NCBI GenBank assembly: GCA_016617855.1
Contig: JAECUM010011096.1
Location: 1-64,000 of the forward strand
Direction: 5' to 3'
DNA from: Megalonaias nervosa
Lineage: Eukaryota > Mollusca > Bivalvia > Unionida > Unionidae
Length of the DNA: 64,000 nucleotides
Part shown: positions 1-13,660 of the stretch, piece by piece
Layout: every line of letters begins with the position of its first letter
Numbering within the stretch: position 1 is the stretch's first letter
Notes under the pieces: generated by a model
The model's database searches: none
What the model saw: the letters and a program-made list of their open reading frames with translations, nothing else
What the model was told of the DNA's origin: nothing
Made by a program: the position numbers and the translations under genes

Positions 1-2270
1 ATATAATATAATATAGTATAATATAATATAATATTAAATGTTGTTTTAAATGTTTTATATTTATCTGGCATTGATTAAACCAATGCTTATATTTATTAAG
101 GTTATATTGTTTTGCTCTAAATGAAGAATATTTGATGGAATAAAACTAGTTGATATTACGTACAAAAATGAATTATCACTAATTTTACATGAAGACAGTC
201 TTTGTTTAAAAAAGTCTTTTTACATGAAGACAGTCTTTGTTTAAAAAAGTCAGTCTGGTAAATCTGTGTATGATTTTTCTGCTATTGGTTCAAATTTATT
301 AACATTTCAAGTTAACAAACGTAGCTTATTAAAAAGCAACGTATATCTATACCTATTTCCAGATCAAAATTTGTTTCTTCGACTTAATTTGAGCATGCGT
401 TGTTCTAAAGCTGTGCCTTCCAGAATACGGTTCTTAAATCAAACGAAAGGACTATCTCTGTCTTAAGTGATATAGAAGAACCGCTCAATGTTTATGTATT
501 TTAGAATACTAATCATTATGTATTAACTCTTAATATCAGAATACATGATTATCAGATTAGAATCTCCGTGGCTGAACTTAAGTTACATAAAACGCAATCT
601 ATTGCAAATACGGCCACAATCTGTTTGGGGAAGGCCAGTCTTTTATACAGGTTATAGATTCCGCTGATGAACTCCTTGACGATTTGTGGAAGGTATTGAT
701 GTAGTCTATATCTTGACTTTGATAGAATAAGTTCTTAAATAAAAACCCGGTGACAAGTATGTCAGTTCAAACAAAGCAAACGCTGGATAACTTAATTAGA
801 ATTTGAAGATATTACTCATTCTCGAAATCATTTCATGACTCATCACAATTTTGTCTCAATTTGCAGATGTGACTCATACGCAAACTCTCTTCATGATATA
901 AACTCACCACAATTTTGATTCAGATCAGTTCAGTATGCTATTAGGATGACAACGGTTCAGCAAATCAGACGTATCTCAGTCATATTTAACAACACCGAAC
1001 TAACCTGACTGCCATCTTATTATACAAGATTATTTAGTAATTTGCCCGAGACATTCAAAGTCATTCAAAGTGTGTAGTGTACGAACTTACATAATCAGAC
1101 ATCATATTCGTTCTACTGATTTGTTGCTTATGACGGAACTATTGGTTATTATTTTAAAATGACCAAACAATGAAGTATACCCGTTTCATTAAACCATAAA
1201 AATAAGACTTTAAAATATCAAATAAAATTTCCAAAGGCTGAATTTAGAAAATCCACCCTTAAAAATAGTAAGATTCAGAACAAGCAAATTGTTTGGAAAA
1301 GAACCAAAATAAATACGATAACGTAGCCATTAAGTAAAACATTTGCGGTTATATGTGATATTATACCATGAAAAAGATATATCAAAGAACGAAAAATACT
1401 GAATTAATCTTAGAAAAGAAATAAAGCAAGAGAGCTAAGGAATAATGTAATTTAAATACAGCTGTCTCATACAAAAAAACCCCAACAATTTATCTTAATT
1501 CGTCACATTTATACATGATTTTGAATTTGTTTTCCTCTACTAGTATATAAGATGAACGGAGAAATGGTATATAATTTAATGTATTTAGATTTAAGTATGA
1601 AATAACTAAACCAGTCCAGTTGGAGCTTTGTTCTCAATACTCTGCGATTTTCTCGTCAGATTGTTTATAGAATGGAAACAAAGCATTATCAGCCTCGCTA
1701 TCATTCAAAATAGCCACCATTGGCTAGATATATATGCGCCTCAATTTCATCGTCATTCTCTTCTTTAATTGTATTTAAAGAACTAGAATGTATTTTAGTG
1801 ATACTCGTTCATTTCATTCTTCCTTAACTCTTAATGAAATATTGTAAATATAAAAATAAAAGTATAATATGATTACTTTAGTATTAATATCAGAAATAGT
1901 TAATGTAGAAACAAAAACTTTAAAATTATTATCAAAAATAATAAAAGAAACAAGCTACTACTATCGCTGGATAAAATATTTCTAGATTATTACATAACAA
2001 TTCATGAAATGCACAAAAATGTGGTTGACCTTATTGCCTAAGTTTGTTTAATATAACGTATAGTCACATAGAACACTGAAAAGAACTAATAAAGTCTAAA
2101 AGTCTCATGTCCTGATAAAGGACATAATTTACTTCATTTTATAAATGATCAAAACCAGATTTCTCTTCCATTTACATATTCGCTGAAATTGAGGTTCTCA
2201 GAGATACAAAATGCTGGTTAGAAAGCACAAATAATTTCCAGGCATACACTATGCTCTTTATGTTATGTAT
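1..2270. other. AT-rich non-coding DNA, no gene seen
   Basis: The first 45 bases are an imperfect ATAAT-type array. A short direct duplication around 'catgaagacagtctttgttt' lies at about 188-250. No reading frame here resembles a protein I know and no structured RNA is evident. The stretch is probably intergenic or intronic. Confidence 0.6.
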
Positions 2271-2288
2271 TAGTATGAAAAAATGAAA

Positions 2289-2330
2289 ACACACACACAC
2301 ACACACATGACAGACATTAGCTGAAGACAG

Positions 2331-2401
<71 letters not shown>

Positions 2402-2402
2402 G
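2289..2402. repeat. (CA)n(TA)n(TG)n compound microsatellite
   Basis: A CA run at 2289-2308 is followed by CA, then TA, then TG runs at about 2330-2401. The CA-TA-TG order is self-complementary, so a single strand could fold into a long hairpin. The short open frames across it are repeat artefacts. Confidence 0.9.
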
Positions 2403-3010
2403 TCTTGAACGTAAAAGTCAATGTCATTATATATGTTACAATGTAATACATCGCCATATCTATTGATAAATCCATACATCAGTCACATCTGTTGATAAAT
2501 TCCGTAAAGTGATTACATCCGTTGACAACGATATCATTCATCCGTACTTTGATCGTATCCATGGAGAGGCGATACCATTTTCTTACAGTAATTGTTGAAT
2601 GTTGTATGCAATGAGCCTTCAGTATTACTCTTCTCCACTGAGAGACTAGTGACTGGCATCAAACTGTATGACCATTTACTTGGCACTAATAAGGCGAAGT
2701 CAGCATTGATTCCTTGTTATTTAACATAACTGCTGGTGCCTTATTCCAAAATAGCTAACAGTAATTTATAGGTAGCGCCCAAAAAGCGGCGGAAAAGTAG
2801 TGTGCATTGAACACGTACTATTTTGTGCAATATATTCTATTCAACACCATTTATAAATACGAAAAATTTTTTTGAGACAATAATGCAAGTGAATGATATC
2901 ATATTTAACTAAAGTATTTAAATTATTAGAAATTGGATCTTGGCGATATAAAAGTCATTGTTAGGTTAGAAGTCTGAATGTGCTTACATAAGAAATGTCT
3001 CTCTCTGTCT

Positions 3011-3191
<181 letters not shown>

Positions 3192-3768
3192 ACATACATT
3201 AAAAATAACATGGCATTTAAAGTGTTGGTATAGAGCAAATTAATATACCAATACTATTAGTATATCAAATTGTGATCAGCCCATGGCGCAATAATACGAA
3301 TATATGAACATTCTTTCAACTTCAGGCCTATAGATCAACGATGAATTTCCACTCAGTAATAATTAATGACGTATGAAAATAACGATTAAAAGTATTAATA
3401 GTCCCCGTTTTCTAAATGAATTGAAAATTGTACACAATTTCATCGCCATCCTTCCTTTTGCACGCTCGCCTTTTCCCTATCCTGCATAAGGGGCAACATA
3501 CGCAGAAATATGGAGTGAGAGAGAAAAACAAGTTGGGTTGGATGAAAACCTTAAAACTGATCCTGCACCAAGTAACCGACAAGAACATGGTTAGTCGTAA
3601 CGGTATGTTTACACTTTCCTTGGGATTTATCTGCAGCGTTTATATAATCAATGATACATAATTGCAGTAGACTGTCGACAATATACAGTATATTTCTTGT
3701 TTAAAAGACACACATCATGTAACGTATTTAATGCTTTGTTGTTGTTGTTTCTTAAATCTATTATAATG

Positions 3769-3923
3769 TTCTCTCTCTCTCTCTCTCTCTCTCTCTGGAC
3801 CATCATAACAAGATAAGGGCGAAAATCCATGAAAATACAGGAGTTGGGAATTTTAACTTGTGCCATACCACAATGTCTATGGACCTATGAATGATGGTAA
3901 AGTTAAGTCAAACCGTCCAAAGG

Positions 3924-3972
<49 letters not shown>
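3769..3972. repeat. Paired (TC)n and (AG)n microsatellites
   Basis: A CT run at about 3769-3795 and an AG run at about 3928-3972 lie 130 bp apart in complementary order, so they could pair as a stem. No gene is associated. Confidence 0.85.
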
Positions 3973-3976
<4 letters not shown>

Positions 3977-4465
3977 TTATAGTCAGTAGTAATGTTGATT
4001 AAAGCAGAATAATAACTTAGATCGACTGTAAATATATTAAAATGTTTTAATTACCTCTTGTCGGTTCGTCCTTTCACTTAGTTTCTATTCCACGCTAATT
4101 TCTATACGCCAGTACGTGAATGCCTAAGAGTTCAGTGTAGTAGCTAACATGTTCGTAGGCCTAGTGCTCTACTTTCGTCATAAAAACAATGTTTGATGTT
4201 TAAATCATATGTGTGTCTTATATTGATTTAATAAATGCGAATAAAAATAGAAACTTTAAAAGAAAACAATCAACTTATCAATTTGCAAATGTGATTGTGA
4301 ACAACAAGAGAAGGCACAGAACTACATTTTGTAGCGGACACACTAGCAGGGATGTGAGGAGTTCATTCCCCCGGTCAATATACAGCTGTCCAGAGTACAT
4401 CATAACTCCATTCAAAGGGTAAATATGTGTATTTGTATGTGATATACATAAAATATATGTATTGT

Positions 4466-4548
4466 ATATACGCTGTATTAATGATATACCACTCGTTTCC
4501 TTTTAATGAAAAAATTATACATCTCGTGGTATGTCATTGATACAGCGT
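4466..4548. repeat. Short inverted repeat (hairpin/MITE-like)
   Basis: The left arm 'gctgtattaatgatatacca' (about 4470-4490) is matched by an inverted right arm reading 'tggtatgtcattgatacagc' (about 4528-4547), with about 35 bp between them. It is followed immediately by a long AT array at 4553-4626. This may be a tiny fold-back element. Confidence 0.6.
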
Positions 4549-4551
4549 ACA

Positions 4552-4552
<1 letters not shown>

Positions 4553-4626
<74 letters not shown>
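4553..4626. repeat. (AT)n microsatellite
   Basis: Uninterrupted AT dinucleotides follow directly after the short inverted repeat. Confidence 0.95.
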
Positions 4627-4627
<1 letters not shown>

Positions 4628-4887
4628 CATTCATTGAAATTCCAATACAATAATTAATTGTAAACAGAAAAGGACCGCGTTAAAATAAACAATTCCATTT
4701 AAAAAACCATCATATTTCTTTCACAGAAATTGTACACAATCTCCAAGAAAATTATAAGATATCTGTTGGTGTTTTCCTTTTTATATATAAAAGTATATTT
4801 CTTCCCATCAATTATTTGAGGGGCTGGGGATGTAATTTAGACTGATATGCCCTCTTGAATGCCATTAGAGGCAAATAGTGGAGGCAG

Positions 4888-5070
4888 AATCCCTTTGGTT
4901 GGAGTGCTGAACTCGAGACCAAAAATGTTTGTATTCGAATCCCACTATTGGAGTCGCCCGGGTCTACTACCGTGACGTCTTTGGGTAAATCGCTTTCTCT
5001 TGTTTATTCGATACTAAATTATCTACTTGCGCATCGCTGTGCCTTAAAACACTCAAAAACCAAATAATAT
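4888..5070 (+). mobile_element. tRNA-related SINE, family 2 (old copy)
   Basis: The head is tRNA-like: 'ttggttggagtgctgaactc' followed by 'gtattcgaatccca', which resembles a B box. The 3' body 'acttgcgcatcgctgtgcct', then 'taaaacactcaaaaacc', matches two younger copies near 40,205 and 55,464. Divergence from those copies is substantial. I infer a SINE family from the three shared copies; the family is not named. Confidence 0.5.
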
Positions 5071-5905
5071 TTGACTCGACGAGTGACTGGATTCGCTAAG
5101 TCAAGACCATTAGTGATTTTGACATGTACATGTATGAACAAATTTGTGAATACAATTTAAACATTTTATAGCAAAACATTTGTAACAAATGAATTCAATT
5201 TATCTTAACAAACGTTGAAAGTCTGATTAAAAAAAAAATTAGCAAATTTTTCATTGCAATGGAATATCATAAAATTCAACATAAACCACGCCAAGCTTCT
5301 GGTAAATCCAAAGAACACTAGACGGTCTGCACTACAAAATTGCGGCACGAAGATCAGTTTTCATATGATGGTTACTTGTTCGTCATTGTGAGTAATATTT
5401 TGGATGCTACCAGAGAAAAATGTACTTTTTCAATGTTTATTTTCCTCTGATGCCAAGAAAAACAAGCTGAAAAAATCAATAATAATTTCGATCGTGCGAC
5501 AAAGTCCGGTACCTCGCAACAACTAGTCCATATCCTCTAAGTTTTGACATGTGGGAGGGATTCGTGCCCAAATGGTGATAACGAGTCAAAATTATATCTG
5601 AGTTGGGTACATACTCTTAAAGCCAATTTCCTATGATTTTCTCTGACTTTCCTTGGCAATAAATGTTTGCCGTGTCAAGGAAATTTCCACCGAGCTCCAC
5701 ATATCTGTCCAAGATCTCTGTGCTTTTCCTCGTCTGCTTGTGTGTTCCATTCAAAAGTCTGATGTAGAAATTGAAAATTAATGTATTAATATGCATGTAG
5801 TGAGCACTGACACTTACCTAATACAAACTCAGTCTTCATTCTTGTGCGCATAATCACATTGCATACTTATGTCCTATTAGCAACTAATCTGTCTGGCAAC
5901 AAAAC

Positions 5906-5940
<35 letters not shown>

Positions 5941-6560
5941 GGCTCTGTGGCTAGAACATTATTTCAACGTTAGCTGTTGCCTAAATTTATCTGTGACTTT
6001 AATTACGATGAAAAGAAACTAATAATTATACTAAGAATTAAACTGAACGAAAGTCAGAAAACATGATTAGCGATGAGAACCAAACGATTTATCGGATCTG
6101 TACGCACATCAAGATTCCACAATGAGTGACTATACATAGAGATATTTTATGTCAGTTTTATTTTAGAAACAATTAAAACAATGAACGTAAACACACCAAA
6201 GGCATCTCGATAAATTTGTTTTCGCTGTTTCGAGCTTTATACTCATTTCAGAGTCAAATTTAATTCTCACCACTCGTGACTACAGTACAAGAATGTCAAC
6301 AGTTTACCTATCGGCTTCATAATTCTGAAGCCATTGTATGTTAGCATTTCCAAGTAATTCTGGTCTACACTGAACTCTTCATTCCGAGTTTACAAGAGAA
6401 AAAAGTAGTTTTATTTTTTTAAGTTCACTAAAAAATATCTCAAAATTTCTTCATCACGTCAAGATTTGTTATTATCTTATTGATTGGTTTGTAACTGTGG
6501 CTTTGTTTCTTCACAAAGCATTCAGTAGGCACAAGGAATTAAAACACTTCGTAAACTCTT
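5071..6560. other. Non-coding DNA with one (GT)n array, no gene seen
   Basis: A GT microsatellite lies at about 5907-5937. The rest is AT-rich and shows no protein-like frame or recognisable repeat by eye. Confidence 0.55.
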
Positions 6561-6687
6561 GAATATCCTTACAGGAATGTCAGTTTTTCTAAGTAAAAGT
6601 TTATTTCTGCCGCGTACAATAGCATGATTTTACATATCATAAGTAAGATGATATAAATTATAATTTTTAAGAGCAATTCTGAGAATC

Positions 6688-7130
6688 TTAGTGAAACCGG
6701 GACCAGACACAAAAGCTTTGACCAGCTGATGGTTTGTGCTTTTTTCCTCTTGTGTAATGCTTGCCACTGCTCCAAAGCCCGCTCGTTCTGGTTATTATAT
6801 TGTCTTCTTCTGGAATTTGACAAAAACGAATCACACCTTCAAAAAGATGTTGTTTAGGGAGATTTATAACTAAGGAATCATTATTCACTGGTAATTCGAA
6901 ACCAGTAAAATCTTTTTGAGTATTACTTCCCGCATCTAAACAATAGCCATACAATGTAAAACCACAGAAAGGAGGATAGGGATACGTCTTAATACCTTAA
7001 TTCTCAATGCCTTGTAGCTTTGCTTCGTCTACTTTACCAGGGTAACGGGATGTCAATTTTAGAATATCTCGCATAGTTTGCAGCCCATGTTGAGACTGTT
7101 GCACAGTTTTAATCCAATTGATTTAGTCCT
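6688..7130 (-). pseudogene. Unrecognised coding-like relic
   Basis: On the minus strand, conceptual translation runs for about 140 codons with only one stop (near 6985). Its composition is protein-like rather than low-complexity, with short stretches such as 'WIKTVQQSQHG', 'SRYPGKVDEAKLQGIEN' and 'PYPPFCGFTLYGYC'. An overlapping second frame continues downstream at 6823-6569, which suggests a frameshift. I do not recognise the family. It could be a decayed transposon gene or a host exon. Confidence 0.3.
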
Positions 7131-7139
7131 TCTGTACCT

Positions 7140-7718
7140 ACGCTGATGCCTTTTTCAACTTAAAGTAAATCGAGACACAGTAAAAAGCTGCTGGACGCAT
7201 TGAATTGTTTGAAAAGTGATGGTTGCCGAAGCATAACGAAGCCGGTTGAACCAGCCTTATTTATCTTTAACGAAACGAATATGAAAATTGTATTCATCTG
7301 AATGTAATTGGATGTGTTCGTTTCATGAAAGAAAACGAAATCATATTTCAACCAAACTATTTGAATTATATAAATTATGTGGACTAATCTTAATTAGTTG
7401 TAATCTATAGAGATCGTCGCTTCTTACATTCATATTATTTATTCAGCTTTTAGAGACAACTTATAAAGAAATAAGTGAATATAAAAAATTATTTATATTC
7501 ATGTAGATGTCAGCACGACATGCAGTCATATTTTGTCTACAGTTCTGTGATGTAGATTTAATTATAACTATTTGACTTTGATAGTTTGCAATCGTCACAA
7601 ATTTGCTTCAACTACCTACCTATGTAACGTACGTACCTAGAAACATACACAACTTACCTACCTACCTAACTACCCACCCGCCGGCCTGCCGACCTGCCTG
7701 CTTGCCTGTATACATACA

Positions 7719-7752
<34 letters not shown>

Positions 7753-10370
7753 CATACATACATACTTACATACATACAGTGTGTGTGTGTGTGTGTGTGA
7801 TTTAGATTTTTAACATAGGTTTAACAATTTTTCAGTCATATCGATACGATGTCTGCAGTGTGGCAGTTTAAAGTGATGTCTAGCACTGGGGCATCATGAA
7901 CTTAACTTAAATGATGTAACTGCGCTTATTATATGCTCATTTTGGTCTTCTTTTACTTTACAGTGTCAGAATTGTGCAGTATTTTACGATACTGATCACC
8001 TTCATATTGCACGACAAGTGTGCCAAAAGATAGTATAGTGTATTAAGAACTACTTTGTAAACAAACTACGTACACTCATGTTTAGACGCTTAAGGCTTTA
8101 GTTGATTAAATTTGTTGGTGCATGAACCAAAGCATCTGTTTTGTCCATTTGAACGTATAGATGATAAAGTTAACGATGTTGACGAGTTCACTGTCAGAAA
8201 CGACTTTCAAAGAAGCCAACGAATGAACGTGATATTCGCAATGTCAACAACAAACGTGAGACTCAATAACTGAAAATATCGTTCTGATCATTGAAATAGT
8301 TTTTAAGAGAACATTCTTATCTTTTCGCAAATACAATGGTAAGACTATGGTGAGTGTTTTCTAGGATCTAAACAAATACAGCATAGAAATGCATATTGAG
8401 GCCAAGGGCTATCTTATATATATCAAAGAAGTACCATTTTACAAGTTTGTCAAAATACTAGATTCGAGAAAAAATGCAACTGAATGTTTTGGTAGGAAAC
8501 TAAGAGCCTCATGGCCAATAATCAAAGTCGATGAAAAAGTATTATTTCCGCTGGGTAAAGGAATGTCGCACAACAGCTGATTTTCAACTTTCCCCGTGTA
8601 ACTATTTTGATACAATGTTAGGCTAGCGATAGAAGACACACTGTATGATACAGGTCCCTCCAACAGCTAGATGCAAGTGACAGGGCATAAGCATGTTTTC
8701 TTTAGCTGGTAATATGAATAGTAATAAATATACTTACATGTATGCATTTCGAATTACCTCAAGTTGTATTTTCTCAGTTATTTCTTCATACCGACATGTC
8801 CTGCAAAACCAGATACACACAGAAGTTTTACTGGAATTTCGAGTAGCCTACATTTCCAGCTGGAATCCATTCCCCTTATTGCACTGAATTGACCCAAATA
8901 ATCGGTCCCTCATAATCAGAAAAGCAGAACTGAGACGGATCAAAATAGAAACAAAATCCATGAGTATTATTTCACAATATGACTGTAAATTTTAATTTTA
9001 AGGAGACCAAAACGACATTTCTTTTTAAGGTGATGTAGAGCGCGCGACTAGGTTAAATGGTCGATGGGCGTAGCTATGTGCGCATGACTACGGTTGTTAA
9101 TTTATTTTGGAATAAAGTATAATTCAATTACATTGTTTCTTGTAATGTCTTTTAATATTAAGTCTTACGTAGTTAAGGAAAATGAGCATATAATAAATGG
9201 GTTACTTGATTTGTATGGGAAGCAGAGAGAGAGAGAGAGAGGGGGTACACTTACATCGTCTACTGTCATGAAAAGATCACTCCTGTCAAAGAAGAAAACA
9301 GAAGCCGAGACGATGACATTCTGTGTCGCAGTATACTCTGAGAGAAGTGTTGGCAGAGATTCACCATAGCGATTTTGAATAGGAACTGATATTCATCCCT
9401 ACCCATGTATATCCTCCTTAACACAAGGTCGAGAGAGTCAAGATCGGCCAAGAAAGAAAGTCGTTCGGTAGCCCCTGAAAATTATTTTTATTTTCAATCA
9501 ATCTAAAATGAAACTTCCTGAAAATTTAGAACGACTGCTTGCATTGCCAATTTGAAGAGTTAAAATCTTAAATGGTTCTATGTTTGAGAAGTTGAAACGG
9601 CAGTGCCAACTAGAGATCAAGGTCATTTTCTACTGTCCAACACTAACGACAGTTTGAGAGATCCTGTTTGTATCCAATTTGGGACAATATCGAATTAACC
9701 TCTCCCAAGATCGAGGGGCAAAATTCAACACGTTGAACAATACAATCATGAGTTTGAAATGATTGATGAAAGAACTAGCATTCACATGAGACACGTTCCA
9801 TCTTCCCTCAGGTAGCGGAAAACGCAAACAAATCTTTTATAGGTGAATCAGCTCGCAACTACCAAAACAAGTATTGTGCAGATTAACAACGAACAAGATC
9901 AGATGTATTTATCCAGCGTGATCGTGGTAGCACACGTTTATGCAGAGAAAACAGATACACCGGAATGGAAATGATTATGGACAGTATTAAAAAAGCGGAC
10001 AGAGCCAAAAAATGGAGAGAATCAGAAATTCTTCTGGATCAAGCAAGATTTCATGAAATGCATAAAATTTAAGATGTGCTGGCCCCTTGTTATACTTTGA
10101 AAGTTCACCATCAAGTCATTCTTGGAAATGTCCTGTCAAATGATCGAATTTTCTAGATGAAAAATACGTTCACATCCATTATAGCCAAAATAGTTTTGAT
10201 GGCATAACCAGAGATATCACAACGACCCCGATGATTACTGAATGACCAAACAAGAAAAAGATTTAGACTTTATAATTTTTTATTTTACTTTGAATGTTAT
10301 CAAGACACAAGTTTCACATTCCTAATTTTTGTGTGGCTCATCACGCTTACCACGACTGTATACTTTATTT
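7140..10370. other. Non-coding DNA with tetranucleotide arrays
   Basis: Degenerate CTAC repeats at about 7607-7680 grade into a CATA array (about 7709-7775) and then GT (7779-7799). A short GA run sits at about 9225-9240. Small open frames at 8389 and 9094 have no protein-family features. An interval at about 9,930-10,070 reads as a short charged helix on the plus strand but is too short to assign. Confidence 0.5.
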
Positions 10371-10376
10371 TACTCC

Positions 10377-10830
10377 GTTAAATCAGCCCCCATAATCTGT
10401 ATTGATACTGATAGACAATATGTGGGTCAGATGTCACTCGTTCATTAAAATGTGCAATTTTGCTCATTGCAAATCTGTCCGGAACAAACCTGCGTACTCT
10501 TTAGACACATACCGGTACCGGTAACAACCATATCAAGCGCGAAATTCAAAATGGCCACAGGACAGAGGATTGAACTATTCTACAAGGATTTACAAGTCAC
10601 CGAAAAATAGGATTTGTTACGGAAATATAATGTATATGTCACCAAAAGAACGTTTCAACCGATGATAGTTCCACAGCCGCGAGAAATACCGGTCAGTCTG
10701 TAAAATATACACCGATGTGTGCAGTCTAAATTGGCTGCAAAATGTTTGCAGATTTTAATGCAAAGGTGATATCGGCCTCTAAACCGTTAATCAATATTAT
10801 CACGGTTGAGGGGCTGATTTATTGGCCTAA
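10377..10830. mobile_element. Imperfect fold-back (MITE-like) element
   Basis: The ends are related inverted sequences: 'aaatcagcccccataat' near 10,380 and the inverted form 'aggggctgattta' near 10,808. Inside, 'cattaaaatgtgcaattttg' near 10,443 is mirrored by the inverse of 'caaaatgtttgcagatttta' near 10,740. The arms are diverged, so this is an old non-autonomous element. No clear target-site duplication was seen. Confidence 0.4.
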
Positions 10831-10999
10831 CTTTATTTCACCACTGTTGGAACTGTAGCGTCATTCCAAGGGGACGTGAAAAGATGTTTTGCTGCTCCCA
10901 TGCACATTCTGATTTTGCAGAGTTTCTTTTAGACTCCACAAGCCACTATAAATTGAATTAGAATCATTTAGCCCACACTTCAGACAAATTTATTTGTGT

Positions 11000-11700
11000 A
11001 ATAGTTCGACCGTTATTTCTTAACCAGTGAGGTATCGATCCATTGAAGGAAGGTTCTAAGATTGCTAAAAGCGCCTGGATTAGTGTACCAAAATACGTCG
11101 ATGCTCGAAAATACAATAGTCATCATATTAACTCAGTAGCATCATGTTCAGCCAAAGCTTTGTATTGGATACATTACTTGTGTGAAACACAAGACAAATG
11201 GATACAATATGCTAGAATTGGTGGAGAAAGAAGATTGGATCTTATCCTGTTAATGTTTGGGATTTAGAAAACCCACAGATCGTGTACGAATTTTACGGAT
11301 GTTGATATCATGCATGTCCTAGGTGCTATGATTGCCGAGAACTGTAAACACCTTTGACACAGAACAGTTGTACTAAAAACCTTACCAACAACGTCAAAGT
11401 TTGTAAAATCAAGGAAACACGACTAAGATCGATGTGAAAACAGATCCAGAATTTGGACGCATTGTTGAAGACTACAAATTAGTGGACATCGAACCTTTGA
11501 ATCCTAGCGACAGTTTGTTTCGATGACTGACCAATGTTACACGCATTTTGTACGAAGCAGACAAATCTCAAGGAGAACAGATAAAATATATCGAGATGTA
11601 TTCGTCGTACCCTTGGGTGTGTAAATATTCTCGATTTCCATCCGTTTTCCCTAAAATGTTGACAGAACACACTGTGGCAATCGACTTAAACTTTGCTTAA
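11000..11700 (+). pseudogene. Protein-primed DNA polymerase B relic (Polinton/adintovirus type)
   Basis: Three frames together carry the signature of the family-B, protein-primed polymerases of Polinton/Maverick elements. A region resembling the 'YWIHYL...QYARIGGERR' stretch lies at 11,160-11,240. A 'VYEFYGC' block with following Cys residues (11,282-11,325) matches the family's 'YEF-GC-WHGC' motif, with a TGA inside it. A 'SSYPWVCKY' block (11,602-11,628) matches the 'SLYPWV-KY' polymerase A-motif. The frame changes at least twice, so it is dead. Flanks on both sides are unassigned, and the element borders are unknown. Confidence 0.68.
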
Positions 11701-11739
11701 AAAAAAAAAATCAACAAGAATCCATTTTGTTTATAGAAA

Positions 11740-13060
11740 GAATCCCTCGCGAAGACGATGGGAACGTGTCTGAATCTAGTCAAACGTATCTGGTCATCTT
11801 CCATGGCCCATTACCAGAAGACGTAGAAGCAATTAAACATCGGTAATTCATGTATTATTTACATTACTCAACATTTATTTGAACAAAGAAAAAAAGAAAA
11901 AAGTATCTTAATACCAGATGGAAACGAATCACTTAATTTTGGTGGTGCAATTATTGGATCGCTTCTGTGACTGTACCGTAGCCAAAGCTGAAAGAGCAAA
12001 ACCTACCAAAACATTACTCCAAATGAGAGACACAAGAAGTGAATAGCGGTGATTTCTCACTACAAAATCGCCTATCAAGACGAAAACCAAAAAACAGCTT
12101 CTTGAAGAAAAAGAGATACCACAGCTAGAAACCTCACGTACTCATAAAACCACCGAGCTCTGGCAGCCTCTCCTTCCTCTTCTCCCTCTGATACTGCTCC
12201 TCCGTTATTGATGACGCCAGCCAAACCTGATTTAAAAACAAGCGTTTCCCATCAGATGAAAATATGGAAAATGGGACTTCTACTTCTTTCCATTACCATC
12301 TTCCTCTGCTACTTAAGCTGTTACTACACAGTAAAAAAGTTGCATCCTCGAGGAAGAAGTGCAAGACAGACCAGGGGTACGAAATGATATGTCCAAACAA
12401 GAAAACTGTCACAATTTAGTCCGCTGAAAACAACTTCTCGTCTCGTACTGCCCGAAGTCAAGTTGGTCCAATGTCCCCACAATCAGGAGAGACAAATTCC
12501 AAAAAAGTGTTGGAATAGATGTACTTCATTTCATCTGAACAACATGACTTCCTCTTATGGCTCCAGCATCTAGCATCTTCTACGTCCAGTGATGTCTTCC
12601 ATAAAAGAATAACAGGCTATTACTTCTCGTTTAGCCAAACATTGGGATGTCTTGTCAGTACTTTCCAGAGCCAATGTTCCGATACTAATACAGATGATTC
12701 AAAAATATTTAAAAACTTGATCGATACAGTCTGTTAATTTTGTTTTGCTTAATATTTAGAAGGATACGTTTCTTTTGACCAAGGTATTGTAACGGCGATT
12801 AGGACCACATTGTCAGCTCTACAGCAAACAGTGAAAAAGAAAATTTCAGCAAGTCAAAAGAAGAAGAAAATGCTCGTTCAGTGAGGATCATTTTCTTCCA
12901 TGCTGATATGACCATTGTTAAAAGTCGGTGCTCTTTTGTCAGGATTCTCTTTTATGTTGAGTATAGAGGTGAATATAGAAAGGACATACCATTCTGGAAG
13001 GACATCACACCTGTGCACCCGAATCTTATATAAGGACGAAAATTAACTTCAGTTCTTAAC
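11740..13060 (+). other. Coding-like debris downstream of the polymerase relic
   Basis: Several short plus-strand stretches look coding. One at about 11,738-11,845 ends in 'FHGPLPEDVEAIKHR', followed by a GTAATT donor-like site. Another at about 12,263-12,340 contains a hydrophobic, membrane-like segment. A third at 12,759-12,883 reads as a Lys-rich helix. None is recognised. They may be the remaining genes of the same dead element, since same-strand compact genes would be expected there. Confidence 0.3.
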
Positions 13061-13589
13061 AAACGGTGAATGGAACTAAACCGTTGAAGCAAATGATGGA
13101 TACCTCGCTTACCTGCATATCTTAATGTCACAAAATTGTCACACTTACAACTAGAGTTACAGTCGTTGATGGGTAGATCAGATTTGTCAGAAACGAAAAA
13201 TTCGCAACGGTATGGACAATCATTGCAACTTCTTATTTTAATAAAGAGTATCTATTTTTTATTACAGTTGAATGTGTTTGTGAAGTCTGTGCCTCATATC
13301 TGTTTACTTTATTGTCTCCGTCCCCCGAGGCCTGTGCAATAAAACCCACTACAGTTGCATCAAACTCCACGAGGGTGTCCCTAGAAACCGAGACGATGCC
13401 CACCGGATGTAGTGGACAGCCAAATGTTCCTCATCATTTATCGCCCCTGTGTCCACTTACACGGTATTGAGTGGGCAATCTGAAATCCACCATGTGTACT
13501 ACATGTTACCAAAGAATTCTGATTTGAATTGAAAACTTCATTTATTTAATAAGTGTTTAATAAGGATAGACACATACAGTGTAAACCTG

Positions 13590-13660
13590 ATACATACATA
13601 CATACATACATACATACATGCATACATACAGACAGACAGACAGACAGACACACATACATA
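13590..13660. repeat. (CATA)n(GACA)n microsatellite
   Basis: CATA tetramers pass into GACA tetramers and then CACATA. This sits just beyond the 3' end of the minus-strand element gene. Confidence 0.9.
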
